DNA of 64,000 nucleotides from Saccopteryx bilineata. Taxonomy: Eukaryota > Chordata > Mammalia > Chiroptera > Emballonuridae. The DNA lies in the NCBI RefSeq assembly GCF_036850765.1, contig NC_089493.1, positions 165,227,640-165,291,639 on the forward strand. The letters are read 5' to 3'. Made by a program: the position numbers and the translations under genes. Below are positions 55,000 through 64,000 of this stretch, in pieces. The notes beneath the pieces are model-generated. The model was not told the DNA's origin. It saw only the letters and a program-made list of their open reading frames with translations, and made no database searches. Position 1 is the stretch's first letter. Each line of letters opens with the position of its first letter.

Positions 55000-57284
55000 A
55001 AGATGTGAAAAAGGGAGAGATTGCAGATAAAGGTTATCTTCAAGCCCAACCACTATCCTCAGGACCCACAGTCTACAGCTCTGTGGCCGATGCACAGTGC
55101 CTAGGTCACAGGCAGGTGAAGAGAGCCACATGGCACAAGGCATATAGGTAGACTTCCCACTACCCTGACCTCCCAGCACCTACAGCAAAGGCTTTAGTGG
55201 GGAAGGGCAGCAGGCATTTAGAGCATCCCCAACCCAGACCAGGGCTCCTGCTAGGAGCCTGAAAATGACCCTGGAGGCCAGGCCTATGCCATGGCCAACC
55301 CTTCCTCTTTCCACAGGTGTGTGATGCCCTGTACGATCTCCTGTGGGTGAAGAGCCGAACCTGGAGATGGCTCAGAGACCACACCACCCAGAGCAGAAGC
55401 CTCTCCCCACCCCTGGTTTCACAATGGGACACTAATAGTAAATAACAAGTTAATTCAGTTCCTTTACAGAGCAAAAACACAATGTTTAACTGGCTAACAA
55501 ACTTCTTTTTTCCTTTTTAACATTTCCCCCTCCACTTTGAGGCTGTGCCATGGGCAAACTTTGAAGTTTAGGAAAGTTTAGACTTGTTTGAATCATGTGC
55601 AAAAATGCCTTTGAGTGAAAAGGGGGAAAAACCCATACTGTTCTTTTCCCCACCTGAGACTTTGGGGCTCTAAGAGGATAGCCTATAAAATTTTCCTGAA
55701 AAGAGGTCTTGGGAACCAAGTCCCTTTCCCTTGAACTCACTCTCTGATGGAAATCGAGAGGAGAATGTCATTGAGCTCAGGCCAGGGAGAGCCCACAGCA
55801 GCTCCTTAGAATCACCCAACACCAGAAAAGGACACCCCGGAACCAGCCCTGAGCCACAGTATACCCTCCAGGAGTTAGGTCCTGGAGAGGATGAGGCTAT
55901 TCTTACCCTCAGACACCCCCACTTTAGTGCCTCCAAGTCACGAGGCTCCTCCACCTCACTCTTCACCCAGGGAGAAGGAAATAGATCAAGATGCCACTCC
56001 TTGCAGGACCAGAGAAATTCCCCGTCACCCTGGAGGATTACGCAAGGCCTAGGAAGCCCCAATATCCCTGTGACTTTAGAATGCAGTGGGATTCTGGCTG
56101 GAGCCAGGTATGCCCTGAGGAGAGGGGCACGCGGGGGCTAGTCCCAGCTCACCCAGCCCAGAGAGCACCCGTCCCTGAAGCTGTACCCCGGCTGCTGCTT
56201 GCGCATCACTGTATACCACTCCAGAGTTCTCCCTCACTCAAGTTCACTCATTCTTCCACCACCTTCAGACAGCCTACAGAGAACCGGGCAGCCAAAAAGA
56301 AGGAGGCTGGCTACAGTGTGGACCGGAAGGACTCAGATGCTGCGATACCTGGGCTTGCCAGTTGTGCCCTGAGATTAATTTAATCTGAGCAGTTTACCAG
56401 CTCAGGAAGGCTACAAGATTCAGGGTGGTTAAAGGAGTAGGAGACTTGAGATCACTGCAGAAAAGCATTCACTTGCCAGGTAGGAAGGAATGCCCCTGGA
56501 GCCACACACAGACAGGTAACCCTGGCTATTCCTCCCAGCATGTGCTACCTGCTCAGCACATACACGTCCACACCTTGGTGCATGAACTCTCCTGAGGCTG
56601 GCACTGCAGAGACTGAGTCAGTCAGCCCACCCAAGCTCCCCGTCAGTCCTCCATTCATTTCTGATCTTCCTGAATTGAGGAAGGTGCTGTGGTGCTGGAT
56701 CATGCCTCCCTGCCATGCGCTTTGACCCCTTCCCCTTTCCCTCTACTCCAATGGGGTACAGGTCAGCTGCCTCAGAGCCTGAGGTGGGCCCTGGCTATGG
56801 GGCTGTGATAGTGAGCAGCTCTGTTCCCAATGCCATCATTAGGAGGCTCCTCCTGCCTCGGTCCACCTAGCCCCAAATCCAGAACAGAATTCATGCCCCC
56901 GGCTCAGGAATTTAGTCTCTTTCCTTCAGTTCCGGTCCCCTTGGGAGCGAGAAGACAACAGAAGGGAAGGGGCAGCCCATCCCAGGAGGAGCCCCAAGAC
57001 ATGTTGGGAGGGACCAGCGGAAAAGCACTGGCCAAAGAAAGGGTGGGAAGCCTCCCCTGGCTCCAGGGGCCGGGAGAAGAAAGCAGAGGCAGCAATGGGA
57101 GAACAAACGAGGGGAGAGGTGAGGCTGCAGGCAGGCCCAGGCAGAGCTGGTGGCAGGACGGGAGAGGAAGTGAGAAACTGGAGCAGCCCTGTGATGAGGG
57201 AGGGGCCCTGGGACTGGGAGATGACAAAGGAGGGAAACAGAACAGAGGCTGGAGGGAGGGAGGCCAGAAGCTGCTTTAAGTTTC

Positions 57285-57370
57285 CCCAGGGACCTGCTGG
57301 GTGCCCTTGGGTAAGTTTCTTTCCCTCTCTGGTCTGCCTCCCCAACTGAAATATGAGAGGTTGAACTAGA
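57285..57370 (+). mobile_element. MIR SINE fragment
   Basis: CCTTGGGTAAGTTTCTTTCC, CTCTCTGGTCTGCCTCCCCA and AATATGAGAGGTTGAACTAG fit the MIR centre. Confidence 0.7.
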
Positions 57371-60240
57371 TGACCTTGATAGGCCCACCCATCTGAGGAA
57401 CCACAGTGGTCCAAGCTGGCCAGTGGGGGAAAGGGCTGCTGGGAGGAGTGAGTGGCCCCGAGTGGGGACTAGATGCTACTGGTTCCCAGGCCTTCCTCCC
57501 AGCCCCACATTCTCCTTAAGCCCTTTCCTTCTGTGGTCTCTTGGCCTGGCAGAGCCCTGAGTTGTCACTGAGCCCCTCTGTTCAGCTGGGAGGAGGTAAG
57601 GAGGCTGGCAGAAAGCCTAAGGCATGCATGTGTATCAGGTGAGTAAGCCTGGATGCCTGGGCCAGCCTCTTCAAGGGCCTAGCCTTGGGGTAAATTGCCC
57701 CATCTGCATGGAGATACATAGGAGACTCCAGCTCTTTATCTTCTGTGACCCAGAGCCACAGTTCCCAGAGGGGTGAGAGGTGGGAGCCTGTCCACCTTTC
57801 TCAGGGTTGGGACTGATTTAGTCCTTCAGCCTGCTTCCCTCTTCAAGCTAAATGCATAATTATACAGCAATAATACTAATGCTAACTGGCACTTATACAC
57901 CAAGTCTTGTGAAGTACATAATTTATTTATGTAATGACATAATGACTTATTTGCTGGCCTGCAGGCTGTGGGGACCATGCACAAGGGCTTAGCCACTGTC
58001 TTTGTCACCTAGGGAACACAGTGACTATGTGGATCAGCAACCCATAGGAACCATGTCTCCCAAAAGTAGTTGTCCTCTGCCCTGTGGGTCATGATGAGGG
58101 GTACTGAGGGGCCAGCCTACTACATGGAATTTGTTTATAACTCTCCATCAACTTGAGGAAGTCAGGTTGGAGGGGCTAGGGCCCATTCTATCCTCTTGAG
58201 GACTGGGGGGGGGGGTCCCTATAGAAGGTTGCAGTCTCTTTATAGGCAGAAGCAGACAATTCAAGCCAGGCTGGCAAATTTGGAGAGACTCCTGGTCACC
58301 ACCCAAGGAAACAAGAGGCCTTGCCCAATATAGGCATTTATGAGCCTGGAGGCAAAAAATTCTCTCCTCTCTCTCAGCCCTGCCCAGCCTAGCCCTACCC
58401 AGCCCAGCCCTGCCACCCTAGCCTTGGCTGTTCCTGGGACCACAGCCTAGTTTCCCTGGCCTGGTCTGGGCTCTGGCTTTCATGCCAGACTTAGATCTTT
58501 TAGGTCCGAATGAACAACCTCACAGACACTAACTTCATAGGGGCTGTGGCAGGCCCTAAAGACCGAACTTTGGCTCTGTCCTCTTTCTCCTCACTACCCA
58601 AATCACCCATTTTCTTCTCCTCATAACCCCTATTTACAGAGTATGAAATTTCCAGCACTAACTGCAATGCAAGAATCACCAGAATGTCAAGGCTCTTAAA
58701 TCTTGGAGCACCTTGGAGCCATGAATACCATAATTGACCCAGGAGCAAGATATATAAATTCCAAGTAGATAAAATATCAAGATAGGGGTAGAAACCTTTC
58801 TTCTTATAGTTTGGCCAGTTTTTGTTTTTGTTTTTTTTCTGGTGGTTCTTGGGGTATATTTTCCCTTTGGATCTTAATGTTTATTTATTTACCTATGAAA
58901 CAAGGGAAACCAAAATGCTCTTCAAGGGCCACTCTGACAATGAACCTTCAGACAGAAATGAAACTCAGAAGAGCCCTGAGTCTCCAGATATGTTGCCAAC
59001 TCTGGGAACTATGTCCCTTGCTATCACCTGCTTCCTCTGTAGCTGGTCCTCTAGCAGCCTCCCCTTCACCTTTGGAAGGTTCACCACTGGTTTCCAGAAC
59101 CTCTACTCTGTAAGCCAGCCTGTAAATGCACATAGGAATGTCCATGGGAACCAGCACCCACACACACGGCCTCAGGAGCTCTGCACACCTGTACCTGAGC
59201 ACTTTGCCCCAGAATCCCTTGCTGTTTTTCTAGGGCTGCAGGTCGCATCCATCAAATCAACCCTCCCCTCCCCTCATCATGACAATGACAACAATGAGAA
59301 GGAGGATGACAATGATGGTGACCTCAATGGTTGGCTCTCTTGGCCATACTCATCCCTACATCTGTTTCCTACACCCTGCTCTAGCCACACCCAGGCTTCT
59401 GGTGAATCTGACTCCTTCTCCCACTGCTCTGAAGCAATGGGTTCTAAAAACTGTGGTCAGTGAGTGCCTACCACAGGCCTCTGTCTAATTATCCATATTA
59501 TGCTGGGTTCTTACTGATGTCCAGCCAAGTGCTTCCTTGACGCAATTTTATCCATACCCTTCCCTCCTAAATCAGGTTGCCGCTTCAACACCAGCCACCA
59601 TCCCTGGTCCTCAGGGCTCACCTAACAGCCAGTGGCTTTCGGAGCTCAGCTGCCTGAGCACTCCCCGCCAGGCCTTTGCCCCTCTCCCCTGCCTGGCCTT
59701 CGCTTCTCCTTAGAGTCAGATGTTGCTTGCTCAGCTCCTGCTCGGTCACTGTCACAGTGCTGGGCACTGCAGGACACAAAGGCTCTGCCTAGGGAGAGGA
59801 CAGCACTTTCCTAGGTGGACAAAAGTCACACAGAAAACAGCGGCAGCACAATATGGATAATTTCCTATGAGAGGATCAGACTAAATATCCTGGACGTTCC
59901 TTGGGGAGAGAGAGAGAGTTGGCGTGACCTGGGGTGGTCAGTCAAGGTGGGCTTACTATAGGAGGAAGCGGAAGAGTCCAATTAGCAGAAAGGGCTGGAG
60001 GTGAGCTGAGAGCTGGGATGAGATATGGAGGTCAGAGGGAGGGGCACTGACTTATAAGGGAAACTGTGGCGCCTCAGACCCCACATCTGTGCCCTCTGGC
60101 CATTTCCCAGTCCCCACCACCTCAGGACCAGGAAGTCCACCACCTGAAGGCCACCCTGGGCACAGAACTCAGACTCACTTAGAGCTACCTTCTTCTAGCT
60201 GCTTTCCAGGGTTGCACAAAGAATGATACCTTCTCCCCAA

Positions 60241-60282
60241 TATGCATGCGTGCACGCCCGCGCACATGCACGCACGCACGTG

Positions 60283-60319
<37 letters not shown>
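60241..60319. repeat. Alternating purine-pyrimidine tract with (CA)n
   Basis: TATGCATGCGTGCACGCCCG and CGCACGCACGTGAACACACA lead into a pure (AC) run to 60319. The tract is almost strictly alternating. Confidence 0.9.
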
Positions 60320-60322
<3 letters not shown>

Positions 60323-61994
60323 GAAGAGAAGAGCTCTATGAGCTCCTCTGCCAAGTCCCCAGTGTCCCCCCTGCCCCTTCACTCGTACTAGTATACCTCT
60401 CATAGCCTCATCCCTCCTAGCATATCCCTCCCATCCCTTACATAACTCTGTTTGGGATTATTTGTGCCCAGAGGTATGAGCTGCATTTCTGCATATTTAA
60501 GCTGTCCTTGATTCATTCCTGCCCGTTTCTTAGTTCTGTTTGCCCAGGTGCCCGCCCCACCCATAGTCTTTAAGGCCCCTGGGAATGTGCCCACATTGGG
60601 TTCAGCTTGCTGCACAGCTACTGGCTGCTCTACTGCAGGTCCAAAGGAGCGGACGCAGAGCCACATGGGGCTCCTCCGGTGGACCTGAGGCCATGGGAGG
60701 CCCTGGGACTGGTTCCACTGGAATCACAAAAATTCTGATACTTTCCATTGCTCTTCACTCTTTCCTATCAGTGAGCCTTGACCCTTGTATCACCTCATTT
60801 TTTCCACCCATATGCCTGCATCCTCACTGTATGGCCCCTGGGTACAGCTCCAATAATTCAAGGGGGAAGGGGCATGGGAGAAAAGACAAAATGCTAATTA
60901 ATGGTTTGTCTTCTATTAGCTTCTTACAAATAGAATGGCTTAACATAATTATGGAAATGGTTGCAAGGGGGCTTTTGTTGCATTGTAAAATAATTATCTG
61001 ACAATCATTTTATTTTTAAGAGCTCATTGCCAAATAGAGTGCAATCCGCTCTCTAGCCTTCTCTCCAGCTGTGGAGACAGATGAGGTGACCTGGTTGACG
61101 ATGGAGTGGAGGAGCCTTTCCACTCAGGGTCAACAGTTGAAAAGAGAATTTGGCTCAGCAGTTCCAGCTACTTTGAGCATCTGGCGCCAGCTGAGCTGTT
61201 GAGGCTTGACAGGCTTTGTGGTGGCCAGGCCCACCAGGTCCTGCACACATTACAGCAGTATCTGATGCAGATCCCTGATCTCTGGGTCCAAGAGAGGACC
61301 CTGAACTTCTCAGGAGCCACTGAATTTTGCTGCTGGCATGCCAGCCCTACCCCCTTCATACCTGCATCCTCTGCACTGAAGACCCTATTACGTGCTCCCT
61401 TGCTCAGTTACTACATTCCTATCATGTGCCAGACTGGGCTGCTTGATCAACATGTATTCTTTCATAACTCTGAGTATTGTTATCTGATTTACAAGCAGCA
61501 GATTTACATAGCTTAAAAGTTTATAAAAGGCGGTGTGGTAAATTCTAGATGATCATCTAGTTAAAATGAAAGCAATTATGGTTAAAATGAAAGGATCATG
61601 GTTACATTTGTATTGCAAAAAATGAGCTGGGAGTATATGAGATGCTTTCCTTGATTATGGAACAGCCTGGGCAAAGGCACACGAGCAGGAACCCGCAAAG
61701 TGGGTTCAGAGAATAATAAACATTCCAGTTTTGACCGACATCAAAGACTCATGTGGGGAGTCCTGAGAGATAAGTCTGGAAAAAGGGGTAAGAATCAGAT
61801 GGCTTAGAGCCCTTACAGCTCATGCCAAGGAAATGAGAGGACATTGAAGGTTTCTGAGTGAGAAGGAGACCCCGACCCAAGTTCTTCTCTCGGAGGCTCA
61901 TTCCCCAGTGTTGTGGTGGAAGGCAGAAGAAAGCAGGAAGAGTCTGGAGGCAGCAGATTGATCAATGCAACAATTTTCACAATAGGCTGTACCA

Positions 61995-62150
61995 CCTGCT
62001 ACAGCCTCACTGGGGTGCTTGCTACAAATGCGGAGTACTGATACCATCCAAAAAATCCTGGGTTACAGACCCTGGGATGGGGCCAGACTTGGCATTTGTA
62101 AGTATTCTGACGCAGATGGTACATGAAACACACTTGGAGAAAATGCCCTA
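61995..62150. mobile_element. Possible MER5-type hAT fragment
   Basis: CTCACTGGGGTGCTTGCTAC and AAATCCTGGGTTACAGACCC resemble MER5 elements; diverged. Confidence 0.4.
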
Positions 62151-62169
62151 GAAAATCCCGCCCCCACCG

Positions 62170-62956
62170 CTTAACTTGGCATTTACAGCTTTCTGTGACC
62201 AGTTTCCATCAATTTTTTCCTTACAACTGTATTTTTAAAGTTAATTGAGATATAATTCACATACCATACAAGTGACTCATTTAAATTCACTGCTTTTGGT
62301 ATATTCAGAGTTGTGAAAGTAGCATTACAATTGATTTTAGGACATTTTCACCCCCTCCCCAAAGAAACCCTGAATCCCTTAGCTCCCCTTTCCCCTGGAG
62401 CTCCAGGCAACCACTATTCTCCTTTCTGTTCCTATAGATTTGACTATTCTGGACATTGTATATAAATGGAATCGTACATGTGACCTTCTGTGATTGGCTT
62501 CTTTCACTAGCATGCTGTTTTCAAGGTTCACCTGTGTTACAGAATGTATCAGTATTTCATTCTTTTTTATGACTGAATAATATTCAATTGTACATATATA
62601 CCACTTATTATATATTCATCAACTGACAAACATTTGAATTGTTTCTACTTTCTGACTGTTATAAATAATGTTTGTGTACAAGTTTTTGTATGTTTTAATT
62701 TCTCTTGACTACATATCTACCTAGGAGTGGGATTCCTGTGTTATATGGTGATTCTGTTTAAACTTTTGAGGAATTACTCTTTTTCCCAAAGGAATTGGAT
62801 CATTTTGTATTTCTCCCAGCCTTTATGAGGGTTCCAATTTCTCTACACCTTTGTCAACACTTGTTCTTATCTGACTTTTGATTTCAATTATCTTAGTGTG
62901 AAGTGGTATCTCATTGTGTGTTTTTAAAAGTAGCTTTATTAAAATATAATTTACAC
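62170..62956. mobile_element. Worn LINE-1 3' tail (left part)
   Basis: TTAATTGAGATATAATTCAC, GAATCGTACATGTGACCTTC and GGATTCCTGTGTTATATGGT are typical old LINE-1 3' sequence. It is interrupted by the SINE at 62957. Confidence 0.65.
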
Positions 62957-63299
62957 CTGACCAGGTGGTGGCACAATGAATAGAGTGTCAAACTGGGATG
63001 CAGAGGACCCAGGTTCAAGACACTGAGGTCGCCAGCTTGAGCGCGGGCTCATCTGGTTTGAGCAAAGCTCACCAGCGTGGACCCAAGGTCGCTGGCTCGA
63101 GCAAGGGGTTACTCAGTCTGCTGTAGCCCCATAGTCAAGGCACATATGAGAAAGCAATCAATGAACAACTAAAGTGTCACAACAAAAAACTAATGATTGA
63201 TGCTTCTCATCTCTCTCCATTCCTGTCTGTCTGTCCCTATCTATCCCTCTCTCTGACTCTCTGTCTCTGTAAAAAAAACAAAACCAATCCCCTCCCCCC
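62957..63299 (+). mobile_element. tRNA-derived SINE, full length
   Basis: Head CTGACCAGGTGGTGGCACAA then TGAATAGAGTGTCAAACTGG; body AGCTTGAGCGCGGGCTCATC and ACCCAAGGTCGCTGGCTCGA. The duplication AAATATAATTTACAC is at 62942-62956 and 63300-63314, inside LINE-1 sequence. Confidence 0.93.
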
Positions 63300-63763
63300 A
63301 AATATAATTTACACACCACATAGTTCACCCATTTATACAATTAAATGGTTTTTTGAATTTTACATTATTTCATTGTGGTTTTGATTTGCATTTTCCTGAT
63401 AAATAATGATGTTGAACACCTTTTCTTATATATATTGGCCATTTGTAGATCTCTTTTGGAGAAATTTGTATTCAGATTCTTTCCTTATTAAAAAAATGTT
63501 TATTTTACTGATTTCAGAGAGAGAAGAAGGGAGAGAGAGAGAAATCAGGAATCAAATTGGCAACCATTGCACTTCGGGACAATGCTCTAACCAACTGAGC
63601 TATCCAGTCAGGGATCTTTCCTTGTTTTTCATTTGACCATTTATCTTTTTATAATTTAATTATAAAAGTCCTTTATATGTTATAGGTATAAGTCTCTTAT
63701 CAGATATATGATTTGCAAAATGTTTCTTCCAATTAGCGGTTGGTTATCTTTCACTCTCTTTTT
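63300..63763. mobile_element. Worn LINE-1 3' tail (right part)
   Basis: TCATTGTGGTTTTGATTTGC, ATTTTCCTGATAAATAATGA and TCTTATCAGATATATGATTT continue the LINE-1 end. It is interrupted again by the SINE at 63487-63614. Confidence 0.7.
63487..63614 (-). mobile_element. Short tRNA-derived SINE, minus strand
   Basis: On the minus strand: CCCTGACTGGATAGCTCAGT, TGGTTAGAGCATTGTCCCGA, then a CT-rich tail. Flanks TCTTTCCTT are at 63478-63486 and 63615-63623. Confidence 0.85.
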
Positions 63764-64000
63764 TCCCCCATGGATTTTGATAGAGAGGAAGGAAGAGAGA
63801 AAGAAGCATCAGCTCGTTGCTCTACTTAGTTGTGTACTCATTGATTGCTTCTCATATGTACCCTGATTAGGGCTTGAACTGGTGATCTCAGAGTCAAGTC
63901 TGCACCTTTGGGATCAAGCTGGTGACCCTAGGATGGAACCAGCACCCCCGGATCAAACCAGCAACCTTGGTGCTCCGGATCAATGCTCTATCCACTGCAC
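63764..64000 (-). mobile_element. tRNA-derived SINE, cut by the window end
   Basis: On the minus strand it includes GTGCAGTGGATAGAGCATTG and ATCCGGAGCACCAAGGTTGC; the first bases of the head lie beyond 64000. Its tail abuts the LINE-1 fragment. Confidence 0.85.

Larger units (their letters stand above)
50545..64000 (-). other. NRG2: Region upstream of the short promoter (intron of the long NRG2 transcript)
   Basis: About 13.5 kb. It holds an inverted duplication (51673-51847 and 52275-52436), SINEs at 52848, 54811, 62957, 63487 and 63764, MIR and L2 copies, and a LINE-1 tail from about 62170. Long plus-strand frames (for example 58822-59463) have no recognisable domain. If the canonical first exon lies further right, all of this is intronic in that transcript. 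Confidence 0.75.

Noticed and set aside
58822..59463. 213-codon plus-strand open frame
   Set aside because: Starts in a T-rich run and contains low-complexity Asp/Asn and Ser stretches. No signal peptide, domain or splice context was convincing.
35118..64000. The long canonical NRG2 first exon (Ser-rich)
   Set aside because: No long Ser-rich GC-rich coding stretch joined to a phase-1 donor was found. It most likely lies beyond position 64000.

Overview
The window is mammalian genomic DNA carrying one gene, neuregulin-2 (NRG2), on the minus strand. Nearly all of it is intron or upstream sequence. Old mammalian repeats (MIR, L2, MER2, MER5, worn LINE-1 tails) occur throughout. The lineage-specific repeats are tRNA-derived SINEs opening with a CTGACCAGGCGGTGGCGCAGTGGAT-like tRNA head, a longer SINE with an intact tRNA-like head, and hAT DNA-transposon MITEs, one with a perfect 8-bp target duplication. 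Recently active hAT elements plus these SINEs point to a bat. The SINE sequences look most like those I know from horseshoe bats (Rhinolophus and relatives); that genus-level guess is inference.

Layout, read 5' to 3' on the minus strand (right to left). Positions 64000-50545 are upstream or intronic DNA full of repeats, including an inverted duplication near 51.7/52.3 kb. A CpG island with a TATA-like box (about 49.95-50.8 kb) drives an alternative first exon (coding 50402-50294), the short DON-1R-type start of NRG2. The usual long Ser-rich NRG2 first exon is not here and must lie beyond 64000. After a 15-kb intron come two immunoglobulin-domain exons (35117-34946 and 28803-28685) and the main EGF exon (21783-21663). 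Two alternative EGF-completing exons follow (alpha 15951-15875, beta 15503-15445), then a 24-base microexon (10460-10437), the transmembrane exon (6758-6656), three cytoplasmic exons (4490-4367, 4015-3888, 3059-2832) and the start of the last coding exon (404-1), cut by the window edge. All junctions use AG acceptors and GT donors, and the reading frame closes at every junction.

How it works: NRG2 is a transmembrane growth-factor precursor. The Ig domain binds matrix proteoglycan, the EGF domain binds ErbB3/ErbB4, and the long tail controls trafficking and proteolysis. The alpha/beta choice sets receptor potency. Exon phases act as a switch: alpha alone, beta alone or beta plus microexon keep the frame into the membrane span; alpha plus beta together, or neither, run into a stop and lose the membrane anchor. 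The microexon is preceded by a long CU tract and two UGC motifs next to the acceptor, the layout of SRRM4-dependent neural microexons.

I found no wholly new system. The best leads are the microexon and its dual-frame use, a possible beta read-through secreted form like NRG1 beta3, the U-rich intron between alpha and beta, the inverted duplication, and several possible intronic enhancers.
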